Assembly: GCF_003597395.2 (NCBI RefSeq)
Contig: NC_133771.1
Span: 127,975,590 to 128,039,589, forward strand
Reading direction: 5' to 3'
DNA from: Chelonoidis abingdonii
Taxonomy: Eukaryota; Chordata; Testudines; Testudinidae
Length of the DNA stretch: 64,000 bases
The first letter of the stretch is position 1, and every line of letters begins with the position of its first letter. Position numbers and translations under genes: made by a program. Below the pieces are notes generated by a model. It saw only the letters and a list, made by a program, of their open reading frames with translations, had not been told where the DNA came from and ran no database searches. Of the stretch, positions 47,101 to 58,837 are shown piece by piece.

Positions 47101-47499
47101 CAGTTCTGGGTGTTGTTCCTTACCAAGCTGTCCCTTTTTTTGCATGTATTGCCCTGTAAACTAAACCCCCACCAACCACATTGTGCATGGTGAATAAAGA
47201 GCCTCTTGTCCTCAATTCGTGCATTTTTGTTATGCTAACAAACACTGAACAGAGACAGCAATGAATAGCAAATATAACCCAGTGTAAGGGCCTGATAACA
47301 CAGGAGGAAGGGGCAAGGACACATAGCTTACTACAGTTGCACTGTCTAGCAAACAGAGCTGTGGGAATGAGAGCTTTCTGCTCCACGAACCATCCCCTGG
47401 AGCTGAGTTCAAGGGATAACAGAGCTTCCCCCTTTCTCCCACCCCACATTCTAGGATGTCTGGGAGAGGAGGATATGGAACTTTATGAGGCAGGCAGCT

Positions 47500-47668
47500 G
47501 GTGGGATAGCTCAGTGGTTTGAGCAATTGGTCTGCTAAACCCAGGGTTGTAAGTTCAGTCCTTGAGGGGGGCCACTTAGGGATCTGGGGCAAAAATCAGT
47601 ATGTGGTCCTGCTAGTGAAGGCCAGGGCTGGACTCAATGACCCTTCAGAGTTCCTTTCAGCTCTATGA
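47500..47668 (+). mobile_element. tRNA-derived SINE (tortoise Pol III/SINE type)
   Basis: The head is tRNA-like, with an A-box in GGGATAGCTCAGTGGTTTGA and a B-box in GGGTTGTAAGTTCAGTCC, spaced as in a tRNA gene. A body follows (CCACTTAGGGATCTGGGGCA). The 3' tail (GACTCAATGACCCTTCAGAG, CAGCTCTATGAG) resembles the 3' end of CR1 (compare 61370-61441). Such SINEs are transcribed by Pol III and retroposed by the CR1 enzyme. It lies inside the Harbinger element and so inserted after it. Confidence 0.86.
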
Positions 47669-47689
47669 GGGGGGGGGGTGGGAAATGGG

Positions 47690-49110
47690 TGCAGTGGGAC
47701 TCTAAGGTCTAGCTGCCTTTCCTGCACCTCATCCAGATGCCTAAAGATGTCCATTTGCTCCCCCATCAGCTGCAACATCTCCTCTTGCATGTTATGCTCT
47801 TGTTCCCTCCATGCTTTCCTGCCTTCTTGGTCAGTGCGCATGCTCTCTGACAGTGTAAGCATTCAGCTGGGCCTTGTCAATCTCGGAGGAACGCATCAAA
47901 TCACAGAACATGTCTTCCTTTGTCCATTTTTTTCGCCTTCTAATCTGGGACAGCCTTTGTGCTGGTGTGGAGGAAGCACCCACAGACAACGTTGCAGCTG
48001 CAGGGAAAAACATACATTGCTGAAAACAAAAGGTTAACTCTTGCAATAAGTGAAATAATTCACAGCAGTATATACATTCTCTGAGGTATACGGTCACATT
48101 TTGTTTTCTAAAAGAAGCGCCTTCCAGTAAGGTACAACACATGGCAGAGCACTGGGCAGCAGATTTCGGTTTGGAGGCAGGCAAGCATGGTAAGCACACA
48201 AGAAAGGGGTTAGGCGGTGTGAGGCCACATCTGGGGACATTTTTTAGTGTGGAATCTCTTGGCAGATTAACAGGCTTTTCTGGGGATACTGGCCGCCACT
48301 GTATCCCAATTGTTTACCTCAAATTAAACATTAACCACAATTGGATTTAACCCCTGTAGTGTTATTACAAGTGTGCACTCATCAGAGATGCCTTTCCCAC
48401 CATCACAGTCCTGCAACAGTAGGCCCTAGGAGGGGATTGGCTCCAGAGTTAGGAAAAGGTCCTGGCTGTTGGGAAGAATGGATACTCTACTTGCCTGCTG
48501 CACATTCTCCTCCTCCTTCTCTTCCTCATCAGCGTCTTCCTCATTGTTACCTGTGGCCGTCTGGGACTCCTGGGATGTATCCACAGAGAATGTTGGGGTA
48601 CTGGTGGTGTCCCCGCCTTGAATTGCATGCAGCTGCTCATAGAAGCAGCATGTTGGTGGCTCAAAACCAGAGTGACTATTTGCCTCCCTTGTCTTCTGGT
48701 ACGCTTGACTGAGCTCCTTTATTTTCACACGGCACTACTGTGTGTCCCTAGTAAAGCCTTTGTCCCCCATGCCCTGTGCAATTTTGTCATAGATGTCAGC
48801 GTTCTTGTTTGGGTTCAGAGCTCTGCCTGCACAGACTCTTCTCCCCACACAGCAATCAGATCCAATGTCTCCTGTATGCTCCATGCTGGAGCACATTTGT
48901 GGACCTGGGCAGGCATAGTCAGCTATGGTTGTGAGTGCTCCACAATGATCAAACAGGACACTGAAATTCAGAAGTTCCTGGGGATTTTCCTGTATATCTG
49001 GCTGAAGTGCAGTGGAGTTGAAAGTGCTGTCCAAAGTGGTCACATTGGAGCACTCTGGGACAGCTACCGGAGGTCAAACCAGTTGAATTACACAGTGCTA
49101 TGTCTACATT
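47690..49110 (-). pseudogene. Harbinger MYB/SANT-like gene with intron (degraded)
   Basis: Reading leftward, the first part (about 48735-49110) includes NADIYDKIAQGMGDKGFTRDTQ. The frame at 48426-48728 follows (KIKELSQAYQKTREANSHSG, an acidic EEDADEEEKEEEN run, LFLTLEPIPS). An intron-like gap ends in an acceptor (TTTTTCCCTGCAG) just before 47997. The next exon encodes SVGASSTPAQRLSQIRRRKK (about 47905-47995). A later Glu/Gln-rich helical segment (47596-47862: EQEHNMQEEMLQLMGEQMD) forms the C-terminus. The order matches the MYB-like partner gene of turtle Harbingers. Frame changes near 47850 and 48735 show decay. The donor site is not clear. Confidence 0.72.
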
Positions 49111-49250
49111 ACCGTTAATTCGACCCAGGAAGGTTGACTCTAGCACTACTCCTCTCAATGAGGCGGAGTACAGGCGTCAATTTTACAAGCCCTTTAGGTC
49201 GGCAGAAAGGGCTCGGTAGCGTAGAATTAAGGTACATGTCACTGCAGCTT

Positions 49251-51889
49251 TAACTCTGCCCTCTTTGAGTGATGTTCCAATATATATTTTACACATATAT
49301 TCACACTCTGCCTTTGTAGACAGTGCAGAACACTCAGGAAACAGAGACATAACCTATACGTGCCCTGCACTCAAACACTTAGCCACTTCCACAGAAACAA
49401 TCCCACATGTAATAAATGTTACAACCCCTTCACTTTTAGGCACAGGATGCCATTGAATACTATACTTTCATTTACCATCATTAAACCCACAGACTGCTAT
49501 CTTATCCCATCTTGCTGCTGACCGCTGATGGCAAGAAGACTGCTATATACTGCTACCGACATAACCTTCAGAACTAATAGCTGACATGAGGCATACTGGA
49601 TTTCTCTAGGTACACATGTACCTCTTTCCTATGATCACACACAAATGCAGTCAGAGAGAGGGGGATCAGACCCTCCCAGAAGTGCAGGGCCCTCCAAATG
49701 TCCTCTTATCACAAATCACCACTCTTCCAAATTGCTCCATCTAATTCCTTCACTATTCAATTTGTCTACACCTCATCAAGTGGATGCAGGAAGAATCCAT
49801 GCAGATAAATCTCAGCATCTATTTCCAGATCCAGTTGGTAGAGTTAAAGTTGTGTTGGCATTTATCTTAATTCTGCATTTCCTGGTTTTCAGAGGTTTGA
49901 GTTTTGCTGAACTCTATTTTCTGGAAGAGCATGAGTTAAAGGCAACTTTAGTTTTGTTGTCAATGAATATATATAACAAAATTTCAATTTGTATTAAAAT
50001 TAAATATTGGTTACCTTTAAGCTAGCAAGGAATAAATTTGGAGTCTAGTTTTAGAAAGCATTTTGAAGAGGAGTGCACCTGCATGCTTGTGGCTTGGTTT
50101 GGTGCCTACTTAATTAATCATTATGAACCTCATTACAGAGACTGCTAATTGAGACCTTTCTGTGATTGGTTGAAATGTACAGTATACATTGTAAGAACTA
50201 GCAGTAATGGTAGTGTAAACCCTAAATAAAGAGTACAGTGTACTTACTGTCTTTTGTTCATCTTCCTTTTGTAGATTTTTCTCATATGGATAATATATCC
50301 AGTATTTTCTCAGTTACAACTACGAAATAGTATACAGTATTAGGTGAAAAATAATTTTTGTTCGTATTGTTTGACCTTATTTCTTCTGTGTGCTGTCTTA
50401 ACACTATGACAGTGAAAATCTCTCCAAATCCTAACAGTCTCTTAAAGTACCGAGTTTATGATGGAATTCATTCCTGAAATTATTATTCGGGCAAAAATAA
50501 TTTCAATGGAAGTTTTACCTCACTCATGACTACCCGGTTGACCCCTTAGTTTGTCTATGTAGAATGAAATATTGAGTCATACAAAAGAGATCTTTTTAAA
50601 AAATGGATATCTCTTTCTAGATTAACATTTAAAAAATTTTATAAAAATATTTTTAAAATTTAATGGTCTAGAATTGGTTAACTATTCCTGTAAACTTTGT
50701 TTATATAGAATCAGGGATATCAATCATGGTCGTAAAATGTTAAGTAAATATAGTAGTGAGGCAAAAAGCAACCAAAGTGCAATGAGAATTTGGCCACTAA
50801 AGTTGCTAAACAAAATGTTCACAGAATTACTCTAGTATACGGCATTAGAGAGTCATAGATCAATTAACTTATACGTAGTCTTTTGGAGAAAACAAATGGA
50901 TTGATTGTAGTTTCTTTAATAATTAATTGTTTTGCATTTAAAATAAAACAAAGTAATTCAGAGTGCACAGGTCTTTCCTGAGCCAATTCCAGTTAAGGTC
51001 ACCAATACAAAGTAGTTCTTAGGAAGTGAAACTTGTGGGAGTTAATTAGTAAATTAGATGCTGGAGAAAATAAATGTGTCCAAGTGAGAATTATGTTGTT
51101 CTCTTGGGCTGAATTATGAGTTCAAATTATGATTTCTGTACTCTTGGATACATCAGTCTAGATTGATTGCTTGTAGGTTAAATGTCTCAAATGATGGTGA
51201 GTAGCATTAGTCAGATTGAAGCAAAGTTAACGGTGTCACTTTCTGTCTCCTGTGTCCACACTGTTCACTTTACCTCACCAGGAGGTGGTTCCAACATAGT
51301 GCTGTTGTGTGACAGAAAGAAAATCCCAAAAGTCAGAAAACACACAAACCAAGAAAAAAAGAATCCCACTTATGAGAATCCCCATAAAGTTACTGTTGTA
51401 AATCTATCTGTCTCCAGGCCTACAAACTGACAGTCAACACTGTGTTATAGTCATCTGATAATCCTGGACTTGCCGTTTTAAGGCTGATCAGCTTTTTTTA
51501 GAAAAAGCCATTATGGCAGCACAAAGCCCATGGAAGAAAAGTCTCCTGTTCATCGTACTGCTTAAAAAGTGTATGTGATCTTACTCTAGTGAGATGAGGA
51601 TGCAAGCATATCTTTTTTTTATCAAACTCTGGCTGTCAAGATTAGAAAATCTGCTATTTTTCAGAGAAAATCAAAACAGATGCTCTCACTTTCCAAGGCA
51701 ATTAATTCTACATAGCCAAGCAGGCATCAGAGATAATGGAAGTTTAGGAGGAACCTAGAGTAACTGACCATAAGGACAGGGCTCCCTTTTTAGATTTATA
51801 TCAGATTATATAGCAATTCCAGCAGTTTCCTTGTCCCTATAACATTGTCATGTCCTTCATGTTAACCTACATCAAAGTCTAGTCACCTC
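49251..51889. other. Intronic sequence, no gene seen
   Basis: AT-rich. The frame at 49645-50025 is a chance frame without recognisable features. No repeats are identified. Confidence 0.5.
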
Positions 51890-53900
51890 TTTCACTGCAT
51901 GCTGTTGCTATCCACTGTCCCCTTCTCATTTCTTCTCTATTTCTTTTTCTCTCCCTCTCTTTTCAGTGCTTCACCTTTGTCCTTGGTGACTTAAATTCTC
52001 ACTTAGATGGTACATCTGATCCTTTAGCCTCCCATTTCTTTACTCCTTAAATCCCAATTTGGTCTTCAACCTTGAATGAGTTCTCCCCTCTTGAATTCTT
52101 TTGACCTCATCTTTATCCAGCACTGCTTCCTCTCTGACCTTTCAGTCTCAGAATTTCCTCTTTCTGACCACTTTTCTCTTTTAGTGTCACTCACTCCACT
52201 CCAGTTCTCCATCTTTCCCCCACTCTTGTGACCTCTGAAACCATCAACGATCCTAATTTTTTTTTCTTGAAGTCCTAAGCCATTTCCTACTTTCTCTCTC
52301 TTCCCTTTTCATCACTGACTCTGTGCTCGACTCCCTCAACTCTTCCATTTACCCTTGACTCCTTTGCCTTTCTCCCTCATCCAGTGATTCTCGCAACAGA
52401 CCCCAACCTTAGCTTGCACCTGTCACCTGATATTTCTGCTTCTGTTTCCACACCGCCAAGCACTGCTGGAGGAAAACTAGAGACCCAACTGACTTTACTC
52501 TTTAAAAATTTGTCCTGTCCTCCTTCAACTGTGTCACCTACGATGTCAGTAAATATACGTCTCCCTCATTGACACTTGAATCCATAACTGCTGTTGCCTG
52601 TGCCACTTTTGACTAAATTTTCAGGCCAGCCTGCCTGCCTTCATCCTCTCCTCTGTCAAGACTTTACCAACTTCTTTAAAGAGAAAAATCAACAAAATCC
52701 AATACATTCCCTTCCTTCCCTGCTTTCCCTCTCTTGTGAATCCATTTCAATTTCACTTCCACCGGCTTCCCTTCTCTGAAACTGTTCTTACCAAAATTTC
52801 CAGTGGTCTTTTCCTATCGAGATCTAAAGACCTCCATGTCCTCCTTTATCTTTCTCCTGCCTTTGTCATGGCCATTCATTCTTTCCTCTTTAATATTCTA
52901 TCCTTTCTTGAATTTTGTGGCAATGTTTTTCATTTTTCTCTGAGTTCTCCACTTGCTTATTCAGCATTTCCTTTTGGAGTTCCTTCTCTCCTGTACTCCC
53001 ATTTTATCTGTACCAGGACTGGCTCAGTACTTGTTCCCCATCTTTCTATGCCTTTATACCTTATCAGCTCACATGGCTTCAGAGGTCATCTCTGTGCAGA
53101 TGCTTGTTGCATCTGCTTCTCCAAATCTAAATTATCCCTATCTGTACAGAATTACATTTTTCACTTTCTCTCTGACATATCCTTACGAATGGCATGCTGT
53201 CATCTCATACTCAATGTGGTCAAAGTTTGCTTCTCCTTCTTCCACCTTACCATCTTAATTATCTCCATTTTCCATCATGATTGACAACACTTCCATCTGC
53301 CTTGGCTCCCAGACCACAAACTAGGAGTCATCTTTGACACCTTGGTCTCTCCTCTTCCCATATCCAAGATATGATCAAATCCTCCCATTCCTTCCTTCAT
53401 AACATCTCTTAAATTTGTCCAGTTCCTCTCCATCCCTGCTGTTATACTTCCTGGCCATGCTCTAATAATCTCCCACATTGACTACAGCAACCTGCGTCTC
53501 TTTCGGCTTTTTGCCCTCATGTTGCTCCCCTCCAATTCAAGATTCTGTTGCCAAAATATTCTTTTTTGTCTATTGCTGTAACTACGTAAACACTCCCACT
53601 CATTAAAATCATCAAGTAGTTGCCTTCACTCTCTGTATCAAGTTCAAAACTTAATTTCCTTGATTTATATGCCCATCATCATTGTGCCTCTGCCCATATA
53701 GCTGACATGGTCTCTTATTGTGTCCCTCCCATCTTTCCACTCCATTGATAAAATCAACCTCATCTCCTTATTGCACAAATGTTTTAATGCTGCCCCATGT
53801 GCTTGGACATTTTTCAGAGATTGAATCCACCAATAAACCAGTCTTGTCTCATTCAGATTCCTCTTGAAGACTCACTTCCTCTGTAAAATGTACAAGAGAT
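51890..53900 (+). pseudogene. L2/L3-type LINE relic
   Basis: The plus strand is pyrimidine-rich and reads as a decayed non-LTR ORF2. VLGDLNSHLDGTSD at about 51980-52015 is the endonuclease GD-N-H motif. ETVLTKISSGLF (about 52780) leads into RT motifs: SLSPAFVMAIHSFLFNILSF (about 52850-52910, the A-box aspartate replaced), a GSVLVPHLS segment, and a YADD-position box reading LCADACC (53091-53111). A C-terminal stretch, PPLQFKIL-like, lies at about 53525, with RFLLKTHFLCKMYKR near 53860. The 52736-53284 frame is open for 182 codons but lacks catalytic residues. Confidence 0.75.
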
Positions 53901-54519
53901 AAACTAATTACAGTAGAGTGTTCCAGTAGCCACTGACTAGAACAAACACGTTTTACTGGAGTTTATTCCAATAGCTCCTGAGATGCAATGATTGCCACTA
54001 GAAATCTGTACATTTTCAAATACTATTTTTTTAGTTGGACATGCTATAAACCCCATCACTATTGCATAAAAGCCCTTTGTCACAATCCTTTTAACACTAA
54101 TGTAAGTTTTTTGCCTGCAAATTAAACACTTACAATATAAGATTTTTTCCTTTTATGATGCTAAAAATAATGATTTCACAGTGTTTAAGTTCCTGATTTT
54201 TATGGTGATGACAAGAGATTGGCAGTTTTCAGATTATCTAAGAACTTCTGAATGTGAAAATTTAAAGTGCAAGTGAAAGGTTTGCCCTCATTGCCTGGAC
54301 TAAACTGCTATAAAGTCAAAGGTCAGATTTTTTACTTTTCAGTGTGGAACAAAGTGCTAGATTGTCATCTTTTACACTGGTAAAAGCTTTCTCGAAATGT
54401 TGTTTCACCATTGAATGAGATATGAATTGAAGCCTGGGTTTTGCTTTTTAGTTTTTAGAAAGCCTTTAAAAATGTATTTAGGAGTAGCTATAAGATCAAG
54501 TGTAATAAATTATAGTTTG
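53901..54519. other. Intronic sequence, no gene seen
   Basis: Begins with TACAGTAGAGTGTTCCAG, reminiscent of a Tigger-like terminus, but no inverted partner is visible. Confidence 0.35.
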
Positions 54520-55690
54520 AGTACAGTGTGTTGTAGTAGTCTCTCTTGGAGGTGATCATGTGGATCACTGTGGTTAGGTCCATCCAAAACAGAAATGGGA
54601 GCTGTTGCCTGGCTAGGAAAGGATGGTAGAAATAATTTCTAGCTATTGACACTGTTTGAGGCAGAGTGAAGAATCCAGAACTCCAAAATGGCAAACCATT
54701 GTTATGACTGGGGGGCAAGATGTCCAAGGGACAAGGGGGATATTACATTTTTGACAGTTCCTCAGTGTATTTTCTTCTACCAATTAACACTCCCTCTATT
54801 TTTAATTTCAGTCAACTGATCTTCATCCTTCTTATTTCACTAAGGTACTAGGACAGCTGGGCAGTGGTGTTTGGCATAAATGAGATGTAAAGTAAGTTGT
54901 CATCTGCATATTGCTGGCACTGAAGTTCATATCATCTCATGATCTGTCTTAGGGTTTTTAAATCTATGTTGGACAACATGGGAGATAAGATGGAAATTCT
55001 CTGAAATCTAGCTGATAGGAAAGAATGTACCCAGTTTAGTATGATTTGACTTGCTCGTGCTCAGAGTCCTAAGCAAATCAGCAATACATTGTGATCGTCA
55101 GTGTCAAAAATTGCTGACAGCTTGAATGAAATAAGCATAGATGTTTGCCCCTTGCCTATGCCAGAGAGGAGATGATTCGCCAGTAAGGCTAATGCTGTCT
55201 GAATGTTATAGCCAAGTCTGAAATCCCAAATGTGAATGATTTAGGATGTTGATGAGAGAAGTAAGATGCTATTAGAGATGACTCTTTGCTAGCTTTTAAC
55301 TTTTTCAGTTACTTTGCCCAAGAAAGGAAGATTAGATATTGTATGGTAATTGGAGAGAACATTCAAACTGAGAAATTAATATTTTTTCAGCTCAAGACAA
55401 ACTATTACTTGTTTCAGGTTCACTAGATTGCCCTTACCTACAGAGGAATTGATTTAATTTTTTTCAGCAAAGGGACCATTCTATCTTTGATGGCTTTCAC
55501 AAGCCCTGAAGAGCACCTAAGGAATTTAGGATCACATGTCTCATTGATTTTCAGTATGTGTTGAGCAGAGGATTTCACTAAGATGCCTGCATGATGTCCT
55601 CATTCTTATTCTGAGTGGTTACAGTTAATTGAGAGTCCAGCAATATGTATAAACAGTTCAAATTATATCCTACAGTGTGCATTTACTTCT
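54520..55690 (-). pseudogene. Second L2/L3-type LINE relic, reverse strand
   Basis: On the minus strand the RT region can be followed in pieces: FSAKGPF and VKAIKD-like sequence (about 55460-55500), a DLSAAFDT-like segment degraded near 55120-55090, PMLSNIDLKTLRQIM (about 54990-54940), and an intact YADD (54899-54910) in QCQQYADDNLLYISFMPN. The conserved active site contrasts with stops elsewhere. The 3' side probably reaches about 54520. It faces the plus-strand LINE at 51.9-53.9 kb tail to tail. Confidence 0.72.
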
Positions 55691-56650
55691 GTTTCTTGCC
55701 AGTGAATTTCATCTGCCATTGTGTTGTGTTCACCTAGCTTTTTTAGATTCCCCTAAAGTTCTTCAATCATCTCCAGTCTTGACTAACCTAAATAATTTTT
55801 TTCTTCTGCAATTTTTTCCACCTCACTTTTCATCCCCCTTTGCAGATTACAGATAAATGTGTATGTCCTAATACCAGTCTCTAGTACAAATGTTTGGTGT
55901 ATCCCATTCTTCTTAACCTTCATCAGGTTGATACAGTATTTCTACATCCCATTTCTAATCTATTTCAATAGTTGACATCTCACTCCCTGACTACAAAATT
56001 CCCTGTAATAGCCTCTCACAAGAGGCTATTTTGTCAAAGGGGTTTTTCAAAGGGCTTTTAAAAGTCCAAATAAATTATGTCAAATTTATCTACTCTTTTG
56101 TTGACATATTCAGAAAATTCTGGTAGACTATAAAGACAAGATTTTTCCTTGCAGAAGTTTTGCTGGTTTGCCCCTATCAGATCTCATTCCTCTAGGTGTT
56201 TTATTATTCCATTTTTATTATAATTTCAGCCCATTTTCTGGGTACTGTAGTAAGGCTTATTGGACTGTAATTCACAGGAACACTGCTAGACTTTATTTAG
56301 TTATAAGTATGTTTCTGCCTTGTAGCCCTCAAGCATAACTGCTGATTTTAGTGAGCAATCATTTAGCTTTTTTGCAATATCCTTACCCTCAATCTTTCCA
56401 GGTACCTTGAGGTTATCCAATGTACCCACCAATACTCTGGCAGGCTTCCTACTTAAAAGAATTTCTTGTTATTGGTATTTCTCTTTGAATATTAGCTCTT
56501 CAAAATTCCTCTTAACCCTCCTAATTTGTACGTGACGTTTTACCTTGCCATAGTTCATGTGCCTTCCTTAGTACCTTCAGTTATTAGATTGTTAAGATTT
56601 TAATTTCTTCACTTTCAACATTAGGATTTTTATTATTTATTATTTTCCTA
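55691..56650 (-). mobile_element. Old CR1 LINE fragment
   Basis: The plus strand carries the reverse complement of CR1 RT sequence: TTCATCTGCCATTGTGTTG, TTTTTCAAAGGGCTTTTAAA-type phrases, GTCCAAATAAATTATGTC, and TTATTGGACTGTAATTCACA (compare AACAGGCTATAGTTACCCGG at 25250). It is heavily diverged and without open frames. Confidence 0.7.
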
Positions 56651-56888
56651 TTTTTAATCACTCTGGCTAATGTTTAGTGTCATAATGCTGGGTCACCTCC
56701 CACACTCCTTACTACAGATTTACTAAGGCTAGTGTCTAGTGTTAGTTATGTAAAGTGGGTTAAGCTGGAATGTATTGCAATATTATGATTTTATGAAAAC
56801 TCTAGTCAAAAGATATAATTATGTTGGGTCATGGGCATCAACAATTTTCTTCAACTGGATCACAAAGAAAAAAGTTTGAAAACCACTG
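56651..56888. mobile_element. hAT-like terminus, partial
   Basis: Sequence up to 56888 ends AAAGTTTGAAAACCACTG, a typical hAT (Charlie-type) right terminus, directly before CTCTAAGC. The left end of this older element is not identifiable. Confidence 0.5.
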
Positions 56889-56896
56889 CTCTAAGC

Positions 56897-57241
56897 CAGT
56901 GTTTCTCAACCAAGGGGACGTGTACCCCTGCAAGTATGCAGAGGTCTTCCAGGGGTACATCAGCTCATCTAGATATTTGCCTAGTTTTACAATAGGCTAC
57001 ATAAAAAGCACGAGCAAAGTTAGTACAAACTAAAATTTCATACAGTGACTTGTTTTTAGTGATCTATATACTATGGAATAGGATAACGTAATGTGCGTAT
57101 ACACACTGTATTAAACATGCATTTTATGTCATTTACTGATGCGTGCAAGCATGTTCATATGGTTGAAGTTGTAGTTTTTAAATTAGGTGAAACTTGGGGT
57201 ATGCATGACAAATCAGACTCCTGAAAGGTTGAGAACCACTG
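56897..57241. mobile_element. hAT MITE with perfect 8-bp target duplication
   Basis: The left TIR is CAGTGTTTCTCAACC and the right TIR on the minus strand is CAGTGGTTCTCAACC. CTCTAAGC flanks both sides exactly (56889-56896 and 57242-57249). The 8-bp duplication and CAGTG ends define an hAT element. It is 345 bp and non-coding. Confidence 0.93.
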
Positions 57242-57249
57242 CTCTAAGC

Positions 57250-57670
57250 GCTATGTCAAAGGATATAAGGGCAGGGAGCATCATCACTGCCTTGGTTTTG
57301 TGAGAAAAGAATGACTTGGCTTAGGTGCCTCCTGTTAAGTGCATAATTCCCTTTGAGAGGCAGGATTTAGGCCACACTCCTGACCTTGGCATTTCCTATT
57401 GGTTAGCTTAGGCGGCTCTCCACTGAGCATACCTACTGGATTGGGCCCCACAGGCAAGACAGGTAGACAAATGCCTATCTTCCCTTGATTTCTCTGGGGC
57501 TTAGGCAGGAGCTAGGGAACTTTTATTGTAAAAACTTAGGTGCTATGTGAGTTTAGGTGTCTACAGGGTTAGGCAATATCCAAGCAGGAATTTTGTGGAT
57601 CTAAGTAGAGCCTAAAACTGGGACTTATATGCCTAAATATATTTGTTTCTGGGTGGAATTTCAGTTGCTG
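57250..57670. mobile_element. TIR element copy D
   Basis: Matches the right part of copy A: GGGGCTTAGGCAGGAGCTAG, GAACTTTTATTGTAAAAACT, and AAAACTGGGACTTATATGCC after GTGGATCTAAG. No left terminus is seen. Confidence 0.58.
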
Positions 57671-58712
57671 ATTTTGACCTGTAAAACTTTACAAACCTTA
57701 CCTTGTGATCTACATCTTCAGAGACTAATCTCTCTTCCTCTGTGATGCTGCCATGGTTGAGATCAGTAGAACTGTTTGAGCAAGATCTCATTCATTATGC
57801 TTCAAGGCATTCTCTGCAAGGGTCTCTTGACTTTGGAACTTACTTTCTCCCATTTGAAGCCCCAAAGTTGCAGACCTGTATTTAGGGCAACAAAACCCAT
57901 CTATTTGGGCAAGTGTTTGGAGGAAAGGGGGATACATTTTGTAGGCTCTGGATAGTAGTTGTATTTTTCATTTGGGATGTTAGGATTTACCAGGAGCTGA
58001 GGTGAGGGGAGTTTGGTTGCTACTGCCTGGTTGTTTTGTGTGGAAAAAGACTATTGGTTTCTAACAGCTGGTTTTGTCTCACTTTGACAGTAATTAATTT
58101 AGATCAAGGCAATTAGAATAAACATCTTTTTATGGAAATATTTAAGGTTAGTGATGGTCCTTAGACCTAACAAACGTTATGCTAAGAATTGGTTTTAGTT
58201 TAACCCCCCTGAAGAAAGAGAGGGAGGTAGGAGCATTGGAAACTTTAGGAGGAGATCAAAGGCAGCCAGATGACCAGGAGTTTAAATAAGGAACCTGGGG
58301 GTGAGCAAGGAAGAGGAAGTGTGGGGTAGGAAAGAACAAGGGTCACAAAAGCTAGTTAAAAGCTCCAGGATGGAAAGGTTATTCAGTAGGTAACAACCTG
58401 CATGAGGCAGGGGACACTCTCCCTTCCTGGACACCAGTGGTCTCTAAGGACTCCTAAGGGAAGGGTGAGGGAAAGGGACATGCATGTAATGTTCATTTTT
58501 TGTATGATGTATACTCTCCTGTGCTTAACATGGTTAGGTATAAAAGAGCAAAATGCTATTAGACTGTGCAAAGTGTGTGCTGGCTTCTTCGTAACTACTG
58601 TATGCCTCCAAGAGAGGTAAACTGTAAACCAGAAACTGGGAGTGGAGTTCTGGGACAGAATGTATTGAAGTAACTGAGGTTCTCTGGAAGTCAGTACAGC
58701 GTGGGCCTAGGG
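57671..58712. other. Intronic sequence, no gene seen
   Basis: Nothing recognised. Confidence 0.45.
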
Positions 58713-58714
58713 TA

Positions 58715-58835
58715 GGGTGACCAGACAGCAAATGTGAAAAATCGGAACACAGGGTGAGAAGTAATAGGAATCTATATAAGAAAAAGACCCAAAAAATCGG
58801 GACTGTCCCTATAAAATCGGGACATCTGGTCACAC
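58715..58835. mobile_element. Short TA-flanked MITE (copy 2)
   Basis: Ends GGGTGACCAGACAGC and ATCTGGTCACAC, with TA on both sides (58713-58714, 58836-58837). The interior (ATCGGGACTGTCCCTATAAA) matches copy 1 at 16907-17005 in inverse orientation. Confidence 0.82.
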
Positions 58836-58837
58836 TA

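Larger units (their letters stand above)
45494..49250. mobile_element. Harbinger DNA transposon with two genes
   Basis: The left terminus is GGGCTTGTTTACACTACG after TTA. The right side carries GTCTACATTACCGTTAATTC and GCCCTTTAGGTCGGCAGAAA near 49100-49220; the exact right edge is uncertain. The element holds a DDE transposase gene on the plus strand and a MYB/SANT-like gene on the minus strand, converging. This is the usual two-gene plan of PIF/Harbinger elements, in which the MYB-like protein helps the transposase reach DNA. Both genes are damaged. A tRNA-derived SINE is inserted between their 3' ends. Confidence 0.82.

Noticed and set aside
47501..47572. Functional tRNA gene
   Set aside because: It has A and B boxes but is followed by a SINE body and CR1-like tail; it is a retroposon head.
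48426..48728. Host MYB/SANT transcription factor
   Set aside because: Position inside a Harbinger element and decay of neighbouring exons show it belongs to the transposon.
52736..53284. Secreted or membrane protein of 182 codons
   Set aside because: The hydrophobic translation comes from a pyrimidine-rich LINE coding strand; RT motif remnants explain it.
53913..53990. Third Tigger-like MITE (TACAGTAGAGTG start)
   Set aside because: No inverted partner terminus or second TA flank could be found within 1.5 kb.
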